Shown here one piece after another: positions 37,791 to 50,629 of a DNA stretch of 64,000 nucleotides; within the stretch, counting starts at the first letter, position 1; each line of letters begins with the position of its first letter. A model generated the notes under the pieces. The model saw only the letters and a program-made list of their open reading frames with translations, did not search any database and was not told the DNA's origin. The stretch is from the NCBI GenBank assembly GCA_037577475.1, contig CM075201.1, positions 10,459,501 to 10,523,500 of the forward strand. Direction: 5' to 3'. Position numbers and translations under genes: made by a program. The DNA is from Chaunax sp. Z400 (lineage: Eukaryota; Chordata; Actinopteri; Lophiiformes; Chaunacidae).

Positions 37791-40715
37791 CTACTAAAGG
37801 AAGCAACCATTTTTCTCCCCCCGTCTCTTTCTCTCTGCTTTGCTGATGTCGGACAGATGTGTGTTGTCTTAAACAATGCTAGATACTTGAAATGTAGGCT
37901 GGGCAGTTTTTGTGCCTCTGAACTAATGATTTCCTCTGCTTAGGCCTATTTGTTTACACATACACACATACGCATACAGGTAATACACACATACACACAC
38001 ACTCATGTATACAAGCAAACAATGTTTAGAAGAGCCTCTCCTTGTCACAATGCAATGCAAATATTTTCCAATAGACTTGCTATGAAATATTTCTACTCAA
38101 ACTATGCTACTTAGTAATCCTTATTATAATGCATAAATTAATGTGAGTATATAATCAATGATTGTACAGTGAATATGTCATGCTGTAAACAAATGTACAT
38201 TTGCACTTTTCAGTGTATGTTCTCCTTAACTTATTTGTTTTTATTTGTTTTTTATTTAATTTATTTATACATCTATGTGAAGAGCGCTGCTTGAAATTAT
38301 AACAAGAAAAAGAGCAACCGAATGTTGCATGTTCACTTTAGGAATGAAATCTATGAACTATTGAATTTCAGAGTAAAGCATAACGATTGTATGCATATCT
38401 GCCATATTTGAGGTGATACAAGTCCTCTGTTTTCTGCTGAACATTTTTAGAATTTCTGAGGTCGAGTGCATCACTGGTGTGGATTTAAATAAGGAAAGAT
38501 TAAGGAGTGAGAAGGTAAAAGGGATGGAAGGCAGCAAGGAGAAACAACCAAATGTATCATTATATGGTTAAAGAGATTGAACAAACTGGATCAGAGACTT
38601 GACCAGTGATCTCTGATGAGGTTTTGGATTCAGTCATTAATAGCAATAGTCAACATTGAGATGTTTAATTGTTATACCTCTCACTGCTGTCATATCAGTC
38701 AGTTTATATGTTTTATATTAAGAACTTGTTTTTAGTCTTTTGTTCCAACCATTTTTATGTGCAATAACCATCCAGTAGTATGGAGGGAAAATGTGTTGTT
38801 GCAGTGATACTTTTATTTTTGTTGTGTTTTTGTTGTTACATCTGTTCAGTAGACTAATTTGGTGGACATGTTTACCAGATGACCCTCTGAAGGATTTAAT
38901 TAGAGGTACAGATGTAGAGGGGTTCTGGATATGATAAAGAAGCAATTGTGTAGCATGGCTAAAAACACAACAGCTATGTGTTTTAATCTTCCCCAAATTA
39001 TATAAACAACCACTGGTTAGTTCCAGGCATGCGGGTATGACTTATTACTTATTATAGTTTTTTAAAAAACAACCCAAGTGAATAAATGAAATGGCTCCAA
39101 CCATGGAACAAAGCATAGATAATTAGTACTGTAGCTTTGAAGTTATTAGCCAGTCTGGGAAAGTCTCGGCCTGAGATCTGAAGGCCTGTGGTACCAAAGA
39201 AGAAAGCAAATCATTTTGTCTCTGCTGCAAAATCTGAAATATATGTTCAGCGAGATTATGTTGTCAAATGTCAAAGATCTGACCCAAAAAGATGGTTTGA
39301 AAAGACTCGTGTTCATTTCGGACTGGATAATCCTGATTCTGTTTATTTAGGAATAATTTTCCAGTGGCTCTTCTCAGGTCATAAAAGTGAACGATACTGC
39401 AGATATGATTTGACCCCAGTGGATATGCTAAATAACGTATTCAATGAATGAATGCATGTTCAAATCAATTTTTTTTCACTCTCTGTGTGACTTTTATTTC
39501 ATCTTTTCACTATTTCTCCTGTTTGGCGTAATGAGCCACCTGACTTTAATGCACTCTATCATGCATGGTTAACACTGATCAGGATATTCCTACAGAAATC
39601 TACAATTGTTTGATTGAACATTAACTGAAGGCTGTTTAACATAGTTTTTTTTTTGTCTGATATCATTTGTTTATCATTTACAATTTAATTAATGGTTTCT
39701 CAACTCAAAAAATGCAAGTTCTGTATACTGAACGCTGTTCCAAGGATTATAATAAAGATAATTTATAACCTTTTCACCTGCTCAGTGACATTATTTGCTC
39801 AAACACTGATTGTTGTTCACATTTTCTGGACTTATGAAGTATATACATAGCTACAAATCCCCATTCAAATTAATTATTAACTATATGGTTATTTGTTCTT
39901 CACTCAATCAGATATTCTACATTTACAAATCTAGTAAGGGCACTGTGAACACTTTGTGAATGACAGGTTGTCTTCATACGTTCCACTTGAGCAAGGTTGT
40001 TTTTTTTTAGAGTTAATTTGGCTGTTTCTCATGCAATGTATGGAATCAACTCTTTATTGAAAGCATATACCTCTAACGTTGAACAATTTTCTTAAATTTA
40101 AACTGTATTATTGTGGCTGAAGTGAGTCCACTACACTGTCCTGTTGGTTCTGAGAGCAGCAACTGAGGGTAAACATATTATAGCATCATGAGTGATTTCA
40201 CAAATGTGCATAATGTCTTGCATCTTTCAGGGGTTGAAGCACTTCAGTAGTATTCATCATAGTATGAGACATCTCAACAAAAGCAAAGGGTGAGTCACAA
40301 AAGAAAAGGCATTCATACTTTAACAAAAGGCTGAATACATTGCCTTAATAAGACTGTTGCACTCTGACAAGACAGAAAGGAAACTAGAATAAGTCAGGTC
40401 AGGGTAATAGATTACAGACTGTACAGTTGTACATCAGGGCTACGACCTACACTCATCATTGCATACTGTGTATGTGAGAAAATGGAAAAAAATAAATTAG
40501 GATGTTTCAGCAGCAGGAGTATAAGTAGATATTAAATCAGTAAGTGTTTACTGACAATAGTTTGCATGGCTGTTATTCACACAGATTCCACCTAGTTTTT
40601 TTTATTTGTAATCATCTGTTCATTAAGCCCAAATAATGTTGTCAATAAAAGTCACAAAGGAGGGCACGTTTTGTATGAACCTTGCTTTCTGTCTTTGGCT
40701 TGATTAGTTTGCAGA

Positions 40716-40979
40716 TGGGCGGCACAGTGGTTTCGTTGTTAGCACTGTTGCCTCACAGCATGAAGGTCCTGTATGGAACCTTTGCATGTTCTCTCCGTGT
40801 CTGCGTGGGTTCGCTCCGGGTTCTCCGGCTTCCTCCCACAGTCCAAACACATGCATTATAGGTAAATTGGTAACTCTAAATTGCCAGTGGATGTGAGTAT
40901 GAATGGTGTGGCCTGGCCCTGTGATGGACTGGCAACTTGCACAGGATAAGTGGTTACAGAAAATGAGTGGATGGATAGA
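40716..40979 (+). mobile_element. SINE-like interspersed repeat with target duplication
   Basis: GGGCGGCACAGTGG..TTAGCACTGTTGCCTCACAGC, followed by GCATGTTCTCTCCGTGTCTG, CTCCGGCTTCCTCCCACAGT and a tail of GGATAAGTGGTTACAGAAAA with GGATGGAT units, is a copy of a repeat found in most teleost genomes. The 7-base string TTGCAGA at 40709-40715 recurs at 40980-40986 as a likely target-site duplication. The head resembles a tRNA-type promoter with an A-box-like TGTTAGCACTG and a decayed B box. Confidence 0.85.
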
Positions 40980-41814
40980 TTGCAGACAATAAGGACCTCT
41001 GGTGGCAAGAACTCATTACAATCGCTCCTTGAAAATATGGAGGACTTCGCCTGTTCTATGTCCTTATGAGGATAAATATGTGACACGGCCTTTCATCTCG
41101 ACATGATGAGGCTAATGCCTGGTTTGATTTGGTCCATAATCCGTCACTTCCAAACATGTTTCCTTATCCGTACCATTCAACCTGAATTCAGTTGTGTGAA
41201 GAATAAACACAGTTCTGCATACTGACACTGTGTGATGATGAATGACTGATGTTAATTATTCTGGGTTCAAGTGTGACACTTGAGGAAGAAAGAAGAATAG
41301 TAGTAATACAGATTAAGGTTTTGGAATGTGTGCTTTTAAAAAAAATTAAATTAATGAGTGGGTAGGCCTACTGCATAGCAATTAAATGGCTCTATTTAGT
41401 GAAACCCCGGTAAGACCTCAGCACCTTGAGACAGATCAATGCACTCACAGTCCAATCAGGTGGTATAATCCAAATCCATGTGTTGCATGCCTGCAACTTG
41501 GCTCTGTGGCTCACATGAAAATCAGCAAATGGAGAAGAGGGCAATAAGACATGTAGTTAGAAGGTGATGTAGTAATAACAATGGAGTTACTAGTATTACT
41601 GTTTTGCTGCATTCTAATTGAATTCACCACAGCTTAAAATGTATTTCTTTCTTTCTTTATAATTTACCATCATTGAAATGCTGTTAAATGAACTGTGACC
41701 CAGACCACAGCTCTTCAAACTGGGGGCCTCGGCCCCATTAATTGATGTTGAACTAAACTTACAAATAATGCTCTCAATGGAAAATACACAGTACAATTTC
41801 AGCAAAATTAACTT

Positions 41815-41934
41815 TCACGTAGCCTTCCCAGCGCTTGCTTCTTTTTTCCGGGTCAGTTTTCCGACTTCCGCTGCCCAAATTCGCTCTGTGAGATCCATCT
41901 TGTTGTTTATTTCATCTTTGCTGTAGACCGGCAT
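41815..41934 (-). other. Candidate antisense first exon opposite the kat5 5' UTR
   Basis: An ATG at 41934 on the minus strand opens a 39-codon frame, beginning MPVYSKDEINNKMDLTERIW and ending KEASAGKAT, closed by TGA at 41815. A donor-like GTGAAAG overlaps the stop (AC/GTGAAAG), so the frame could continue by splicing. It starts 42 bases from the kat5 ATG on the opposite strand, as expected for a bidirectional promoter. I recognise no homologue, and it may simply be open by chance in a GC-richer promoter stretch. Confidence 0.25.
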
Positions 41935-41975
41935 TTTCCCACAACACCCTGCTCCTGCTCTCACGGATGATGAAA

Positions 41976-44900
41976 ATGGCGGATAACTCATCTTCGGTAG
42001 GTTTTCGGGAAATATAATTTTAATTTCTAGACATTGACTAGTGTCAGGATGCACATTGACGTATTATTTTCAACAGGTCGAGATCGTTGAGGGCTGTCGC
42101 CTTCCCGTTCTTCGTAAAAACCAAGAACACGAGGACGAATGGCGTAAGTATTGTCCAGTTGTTTTTCCAGTGCTAAGCTAGCTAATGCTAACTAGCGAGC
42201 CTCAGCTGTTGTTATCCGACGGCACGGCCTCTGTTTTGAAGCATTGTAAACACCACACTCACAGGGGCCACATAAAGCTGTACACTGTGAATGATGTTAA
42301 TTTATGCTAGCTAATACCAATGTTACATCCAACATGAAATTAACCAGCCAACCTTCAGGGACATATTTAATAGAATATTATTGATTGGGAAAGACGAGGC
42401 GAAATCTTGACATTACGTTTTATACAATTCGGCATTACTAGTCTGACATGTCAGTATAAATATGTCTGTTTAGTATTACATCTCTAACCACTCATACAAG
42501 TAGGTTTTGTGCAGTTGTTCCCAAACCCCTTGACTTAATTTTGACATTTATCGAAGATGTCAATTAATTTACTGTTAATCTAGGATGTCTGTCGACAGTT
42601 TGTCGACCGTGGTGATAAATCTATGATGCTTTACGGGATGTACATCTCAATACAGTACTTTGTAATTTGAGTGTACGTTTTATTTTGACTTCTCTTGCAG
42701 CTTTGGCAGAAATTCTCAGTGTGAAAGAAGTCTCTTCGAGAAAGCTTTATTATGTTCACTACATTGACTGTGAGTATTGTTTCTTACTTTGACATTTAAC
42801 ATTTCTAGTCGCTTTGTTAGCTGAATTACATCATACAGAAGTATCGCAGTGAATGTGTTTCTTGCTAGTAAAAAAAATTACTTGTGTCAAAAGTCAACAA
42901 GCGCCTGGATGAGTGGGTCACAGGGGACAGGCTGGACATGAAGAAGCTCCAGTTCCCTAAGAAAGAGGCTAAAACACCAACTAAGAATGGTCTTCCAGGC
43001 TCCCGTCCCAGTTCTCCAGAGAGAGAAGTGGTGAGTATAGGTTACACCAGGTTATCTCAGACCCCCAAACATTGGCAGCATCCTTTTACTGCTGTAAAGA
43101 CAGTAGTTTACACATTTAGACAATCAAGTATACACAATTTTTTGATAAAGGTAAAATGTGTTACATCATACCATTATAAATGAAGCATTGTTTTGCCACA
43201 GGAATACCCAGCCTACAAATTACATTCATCAGACAATAGGGAACATGCTGTTTTTACAGACCCCAGCCAGTCACTTCATCTCTTTAGTGAAAATGGAATG
43301 CAAAAATTGCCATTCACTCTTTTTGCATATCTTTCATGCATAGTATTAACATACATTTTCCATTCCAGTGTGTTTGACAGCTGACTGATTAATTGTAAAA
43401 CATGGCTGCAATGAAGGGTAGTGGATTCTATTTCTAATGGATGGGAGACATAAGTCATGCTTCAGCCCAGTTAGCCTTTTCTATTGCTTCAAGATACTCA
43501 AAGAATTTGAAAAGTAATGTTAATATCAATTACTAGGCTGTAAATATTGTAAAGTGGATAATAGCCTATATGGTGTAGAACATAAACACAGTGATTTTAC
43601 CAACTATTGACATGGTCACACTTTACTAATAATAACAGTTAGTTGCATGCTTATTGTACAATAATTACAGAATATATGTGTTTACCTGCTGTGTTGTCAC
43701 AGGTATATACATTTAATCCAGCCTCGAAACTTGACGAATCATTGAAATCATCAGTGTAATTGTTTAGTATTCATACTTCTAATCTGATTTTGATTCCAAA
43801 TGACTGCCACAGAAACTCTTCATTTTTAGCACTGTGTTGGTTGTTACTGAAGACGCAGTGAATACCTGAGGATTATCCCGAGGGTTAATATGAATGTCAG
43901 TTAACCCCCTTCCTTCTCTTCCTTTCTGTTCAATTCAGAGGAAGAGTCTAGATCTCAACCTACAACCTGCCACAGCTCCATCCAGAGGCAAAACCCTCCC
44001 CACACCGGTACAACTTAAATTTACCAATTTTAAGATGACTGACACCTTGTTTCAACCTGGTGTTAACTTGCATGTTGTGGATCATACAGCTATCAGATCA
44101 CGCTGAACTGCATGGAAATTCAGGTATAGAAAAACACATTTCTAGCTTTAAGTGTAAACCCAATGAAGATCCAGCTGATCTGTGTCTGTCGCATCTTAAT
44201 ACCGGGTTTAAATAGGGTGTCATTTAATCTGGAGATAAGTAGAACTTGTTAAAACCTACTTAATTTAATATCATGTGTTAAAACAGACAGTTTTAGCTCA
44301 TATCAATGATCAATCCACAGGTAATATTAAGATGGAACTCCGTCATGAAATACAACTGGAGTCCCCGGACTTGAATCATTAGATTGATGTGTGAACACAA
44401 ACATCTGATGTGGCCGGAATCACAAAATCTTTTTTGGAAACAAATGTTCTGATTGAGTGTATAGTTTGTGGTCTGTCTGTACTCATTTAAAGCCAAATGT
44501 CTGACAACGTTTGTTTGCTGCAGAAGAGGAAAGTAGAGACAGTCCCCTTGGCGACTCAGGTATCCCCGGCTACCCCTGTGCCCTCACTGCCAAGTTCAGC
44601 TGAAGCCTCTCAGGCGTCTGTTTTCCCTGCCGTGAGAGAGACCAACACCTTCAAGTCCCGTGAGGACCATGACCAGCTCTCCTCGCTCACAACGGTAAAG
44701 AGAATCGTCCTGTAATCTTCAGAGATGAAATCTCTAATTGGTGGCTAATGATTCTTTCTTTGTGACGATAGAACGGCACTACCCGACGACTCGTCCCCTC
44801 GCAGCCCGGGAGGAAGAGAAAAGCTAATTGTGGGCCAGCTGATGAGGTATGTAACCTGCATGATTTTATCCTCTTTTGTTTTGAGCTCTGCACACTGAAA

Positions 44901-47900
44901 TACATGTATAGTATTTAGTCTAAGCATGTCATAATAGACACAATTATTTGAATTGGTGCGCAGCAGCTGCACTAATGCTGTGAAAGAACACATTTTATTT
45001 ATTTTCGTCATCTCTTCCAGTACTAATAGCCAAAAATGACCACAGATAAGGCCCGTATGAGTTGGATTGAGTTGTGGAAATGATTTTGCAGAGGACAATT
45101 TTTGAATTTAATAAGAATATTTAAAAAATGTTTAAAAATATTTTTTTGCAGGAATGCTTTGCCATTATTTACTATTTTCTCTTATTCTTGTTTTATTTTT
45201 CCCTTTCATATCTCTGATTTCTTTCTAACTAGTGAAGCATGTGAATTGTTGACAAAAGTATTTGTCAGTTCGTTCTTTTAATTTATTAATTCATGAGTGA
45301 GTTACATAACTCATCAAAAGGTTTTTGGTTTCATGTCGCTGAGCCTAAAATCATCATTTGTCAAGATTTTGCTTCCACTTGAATTTTGATTGGTTATTGA
45401 ATCATACATTTGATAAATTTAAAACTAACCTAAATTAACATAAACAATGACTTATGACACACCAGCAGGATCAAAGATTGTGCTCTTCCACATTTTCATT
45501 TCAAACATTCCTTCTTTAAATTGTTATTTTCTGAATCATTTTCAATCTTGTGATTCATTTTCATGTGGAGTTGAGTTAATTCATACGGACCTTTTTGTTC
45601 TGATACATTTTGGAATTCATTGCTGTGACCGACTTGATTATTGCAATTGTATGCTTAGAAACTGAGGCTTTACTAACATTTGACTTGGATCATTTGCAAG
45701 GATATAATGTCAAAATATTTGCAAAGTCATTTTATTACATGGAGAACCTACTTTTGTATTTTCTGTGCCTGTGTATTTGATTCATTTTTTATTACACATT
45801 TATACACACACAAAAGATGCAATTATAATAAATGAGGCATAAAACTCACCAAACTTGCAGGTTAGACCTCCGATGGATTTTAATGCCCCCCATGTAGAGT
45901 TACCCTTGTCCATCTGTACATCCATACTTAATGGGGTATGGTCTATCCTCAGGATAGAATTCAATAATATTTCACACATGATTTGGAGGCGACGTAAAGG
46001 CGTAAATGTATCTAATTGTTTTCTTCAGTTTGCTTATTTTCACATTTGTAGGCATATTTGTTCTGCAATTTTCATGTCATTTTGCTCACAATCAGGGGGA
46101 ATGGTCTGTCCATATCAGCACAAGTAGCGGGGGCATCTGTCCTTGGACACACATTTTCTAGTCAGAGTTTCTATTTACTCTGTCGAGCTACCGACTATAA
46201 GCAGCACAGTTATTGTATTGATTTTAGAAAATTGCTGAAGCTGACATCTCCTGTTCTAAAATCATCTTTAATGTCAGTGGCCAGTTGGTTCGTCGTATAA
46301 ATTGACTAAACTATCCGTCACACCCCCATGAAACAAATGGTGTGGCGTTTGTATTTGCTCTTTTCCTCGCTCTTCATTCCTCCCTGGTCTGGCATCTCTA
46401 TTAATACCTATGATTGCCATTGCTGGCTGGCTCCTGATGAATCTCCCCTGGAATGTACTAAAATTTCAAATGTTACACTGAAGTTCAGTATTGCTTTCAT
46501 TCTGCCCCTTTACCAAAGTGTTCAGTGTAAATAAGAATCAATTTATACCCCTCTTTAGTTTCCAAAAGCCTGTATTTTTGTGTCTTTTTTCTGCTAGATG
46601 ATAAAGGTTTTGCAGTATAACAACCCTCAAAGTGCCAGTGTCTTTCTACCACCACCAGAGGTCTGTTTTATTTCCTGTTATTGCCCATTGATTGTGTGTT
46701 GCAGTCCAAATTCAGCTGTGCCATAGTGGGTCTAATAAAAAGGAGGTGCTGCTTACCTCAGACCCAAGTTTAGTCCTTTTGATAACATGTACAACCACTT
46801 TGATTATACATGTTACTTATTTAAAGACATTTCAATGAGTAAAAGTACATGACTCCAATTTGTCAAATACTTGCACCAAGAGTGTCTAATGTCGACATTG
46901 TTTACAACCAGGATTCCCAGGACAGCTCCGATGGCATCCCGACCGCACCCCGCATGACGGGGAGTCTGGTGTCCGACCGCAGTCACGATGACATCGTCAC
47001 CCGGATGAAAAACATAGAGTGTATAGAGCTGGGACGTCACAGACTGAAACCCTGGTACTTCTCTCCGTACCCACAGGAACTCACCACATTGCCAATCCTC
47101 TACCTCTGTGAATTCTGTCTCAAGTACCTCAAAAGCCTGAAATGTCTCCAGAGACATTTGGTGAGCATCATCATTATGTCACCCGCCCTTAATCTCTTGC
47201 TTCTTAGATCATGTGCTTGTTGCTCTCATCCCCTTGTGTCTATCATGTTTGACAGACAAAATGTAATCTAAGACATCCGCCAGGCAACGAGATCTATCGA
47301 AAAGGCACCATCTCATTCTTTGAGATTGACGGCAGGAAAAACAAAGTATGTTTTTCTCTTGCCTCAACATATTTACATTTTTTTGATGGCTTGTTTTTGA
47401 TAGATTTTTGTGTCTTCATATTTTTCCAGACGTATTCCCAGAACCTGTGTTTACTTGCAAAGTGTTTCCTGGACCACAAAACCTTGTATTACGACACAGA
47501 CCCTTTCCTCTTCTATGTAATGACGGAGTATGACTCCAAAGGCTTCCACATAGTGGGCTACTTCTCCAAGGTACATAAATGATGCCAATAGTTTTAAACT
47601 GCTGGTATAGCTTCGAAACAGTCTTCTATCTAACCAGGGATTTCAATTATTTTCTATGTGCAGGAAAAAGAGTCGACTGAAGATTATAACGTTGCCTGCA
47701 TCCTGACCTTGCCCCCCTATCAGAGGAGAGGCTATGGCAAACTGCTCATTGAGTTCAGTAAGTGTAGAATCAAAAACAATGGCAGAAAATCCAGAAGATG
47801 TGTGTACATTCAAACTTTTTGTGTGTTTTCTGTGTTCATTCTCACTAGTGCTAATTTTCTGTTCACTGTGTGTTTGTCAGGTTATGAGCTGTCCAAGGTA

Positions 47901-48636
47901 GAAGGGAAGACGGGAACTCCAGAGAAGCCGCTTTCTGACCTCGGGCTTTTGTCCTATCGCTCCTATTGGTCCCAGACCATCCTGGAAATTCTCATGGATC
48001 TTAAACCTGACAATGGAGAGAGGCCACAGATCACCATCAAGTATGTGACTGTTAGCATTTTATGTCAACCTTTTAATTCTCTCCCAAGAATAATCTTCAG
48101 TAGTTTACTAATTGCTCTCCTTTTCTTTTGACCCTCTTTTATCCTCCAGTGAGATCAGTGAGATCACAAGTGTAAAGAAGGAAGATGTCATTTCAACGCT
48201 TCAGTACCTCAACCTCATCAACTATTACAAGGTGAGCCGCCTTCCTCAAATCTGTCTCCCCAATCCGCACGTAGCTACTTTTACTTTTTTACACTTAAGT
48301 TAGTATTAGTTGTTGGTTGTGTGAAAATAATGATATTTTATTTAAAAACTGCAGATAAAACACTGATGAAATTAGCAATATTGACACCAAACTACAGTGG
48401 TTTCCATTCAGATCACCTTGCTTTCCCAAAAATACATGCAGTATGTCTACAAAATTTGAAATAACACTGTCTAAATTGTTGGCTTTGTCTCCTCAATGTA
48501 GGGTCAGTACATCCTAACTCTTTCAGAGGACATTGTGGATGGACATGAAAGAGCGATGCAGAAGAGACACTTGCGTATAGATCCAAAATGCCTTCACTTC
48601 ACACCTAAGGACTGGAGCAAGCGGGGCAAGTGGTAG
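41976..48636 (+). CDS. kat5: Lysine acetyltransferase 5 (Tip60), MYST family
   Basis: KAT5 is the catalytic subunit of the NuA4/TIP60 complex, acetylating histones H4 and H2A and ATM. Exons: 41976-41996, 42077-42143, 42701-42769, 42894-43030, 43939-44007, 44524-44694, 44772-44846, 46598-46660, 46912-47160, 47256-47345, 47430-47570, 47664-47757, 47881-48040, 48150-48231, 48502-48636. Used together they stay in phase and encode 540 aa (human main form 513). A chromo barrel spans about residues 9-75 (DEWPLAEILS, YYVHYID, KRLDEW). The MYST domain holds a C2HC finger (C290, C293, H306, C310), the autoacetylated lysine equivalent K348, catalytic C396 and E430, and the acetyl-CoA loop QRRGYGK (404-410). 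The C-terminus FTPKDWSKRGKW is as in human. Exons at 43939, 44524, 44772 and 46598 are each multiples of three and are likely cassette exons. In-frame ATGs at 41967 and 41970 lie just upstream; 41976 (MADNSSS) resembles known starts best. Confidence 0.96.
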
Positions 48637-50388
48637 AATCCTGGCCTGGTTCACGAGACGCCTCTCCCCAACTGCCAGATAGACTGGAAACAAACCGTGG
48701 ATCGGATGAAGGTTTTTCCCCCAAGCTCTGTTTCATTGAGAGCGTTGAAACCTTTTTGAAACCAGGACCTGTCTTCAAATAAGAAACAAGAAACACAGGT
48801 GGTCACTTGAGATGCATACATATTGTGAATATTCACCATATATTGTGAATTAAAAAGCTCTCAAATGAGAGACTGGCTGTCAGTGACACCATCAAAACAA
48901 CCCACCTTTTCCTGTGTAAAAGAGACGGTGCATTCAAAGTGACACATGGTGTCTATGTAACTGTAATTAAAATGGGAAACATAGACCACCTAATGAAAAC
49001 AAGATGGTGGTTTATAGATAATACATTTGTGTTCTACAGTTGATTTCCTCATCACTTGAATTTAAAAACCAGAAAGGATGGAAAAGAAACATGCAAAGTT
49101 TTTTTTTTTTTGTCTACATCCTTTCTGTTTATCACAAAGTAGTTAAAATGTCACCAGAATTATTTATGTATCTCAAAAATGGTTTGTTTTTACACATAGT
49201 TCAATTCCTTGTGTGCCTCCATCTGGCAAGACTCTTATTTTTCATATTTGAGAAACATTACTTGATTGGAAATGTACTTGTAGCGCTCATTGAATGAAGG
49301 GATGACTAACGTCTGAACGCCACTCCAAAATTAAGTTGCTTTTTACTTTGAACAGTAACTTTCGTGGAGTGGAGTGGAGGCTTCAAAACATCTCTCAAAT
49401 CCTCCTCCTGGATACATACTTGACCCACCCCCCTTTTTAAATCCTCATCTCAACAGACAGATAATAACTTTGATTTTATTGTGATTCTGTTTTGAGCGTC
49501 CAAAATTTGTCTCTTAACCAACAGTTAAGAGTGTGCTTGTAGTTCCCTGCTATGTTTAATCAAATAAACAGTTGGGATGCAGACAAAAAAAAAATTCAAA
49601 ACCAGACATCAAGACGAACGTGTTGCCAGAGAACCATCGGTCACAGTCATACCTCCGCTTTTCATTTTCTAATAGTTGAAGTATTTATTCTCTTTGTTGT
49701 CATTCAGGTGAATATTTCTTCCTTTTCTCAGATAATCCTGTACTGATCATCTGTGCAGTGTGCAATGAGACAAATCAATTCCCCAAGTTAAACACATGTT
49801 CCACCTAACTGTACATACTGAACCTGATTGTAAAAGAAAAAAAAGCTTAGATTACAGAAGCCATGTTGAACTGTTAAATGAATGTAAAATTTGTGTACAG
49901 TTGTCATTTTTTACTTGATGTGAAGTGGCTGCACAATATCAGCAGGAAAAGACATAAAAGAGAAATCTTTAGTTCATTTTGTGTTTTATGTTTACATGTT
50001 GTCACAAATTATGGCAGATGCTAGTTTTACCCTGTTGAAATTATTTAGTATATCGTTAAGTGAGAGTATGATTTGAACGTTTGATATGAAAAAGGTTGTG
50101 GAATTGATAAAAAAAAAAACATTTAAAAAACCTTAAAGTCTTAAAAAGTGAGTCCTTCTGTATGTAATATTCTTTTTGGCAGAGAGGCCTGAGAACAAGG
50201 TTCAACTGGTATGAAAGTCAACCAGTGCTTAATTGCAGATTAGGTGTAGAGGTCTGTGAAATAAATGCCCCTGCAGAGAAGTGTGGAATCTAACTGAATA
50301 CCTGGAAGTATTCAAATGAAGTCAATGCAATATAATTTGCAACTTGCAAGGTGTACACATGCCATTTCTTAGCAAGTTTGTATGATAG

Positions 50389-50403
50389 CCACAAGGGGGC
50401 GTT
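50389..50403 (+). promoter_or_regulatory. CTCF-like motif downstream of kat5
   Basis: CCACAAGGGGGCGTT fits the CTCF core consensus CCACNAGGGGGCGNT. It lies just beyond the second kat5 poly(A) signal. Function is inferred from the motif only. Confidence 0.45.
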
Positions 50404-50629
50404 ATTGTAGATTTTATTGTAGATGTGTTTGTGGCATTACCAAAGTTGGAGCCACAGGCTAAAATTAGTGCTTGTTGAAGGAGAAATGTGAAACAACCTG
50501 CAAGCTGACTATTGTAATTGTGTTCAGTGGAGCTGGTGAGGGACTGGAAATGGACAACTGCTCTGGATCAAATGTGGTTATTCCTGCATAACAGCTAGAA
50601 TATGATCCTAAACTGATTGAGTAGCATTA

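Larger units (their letters stand above)
36647..41975. other. abcg4 3' region and spacer to kat5
   Basis: This starts with the abcg4 3' untranslated region. AATAAA at 37072-37077 and 37145-37150 are near poly(A) signals, and one at 39751-39756 is a possible distal one. A CA-rich simple tract is at about 37955-38005. A SINE-like repeat lies at 40716-40979. Three minus-strand protein-like segments are listed separately. Otherwise the sequence is AT-rich with no supported gene. An 87-codon plus frame at 39188-39451 has protein-like composition but no recognised domain. Confidence 0.5.

Noticed and set aside
40856..41086. 76-codon minus-strand frame
   Set aside because: Most of it lies inside the SINE-like repeat at 40716-40979.
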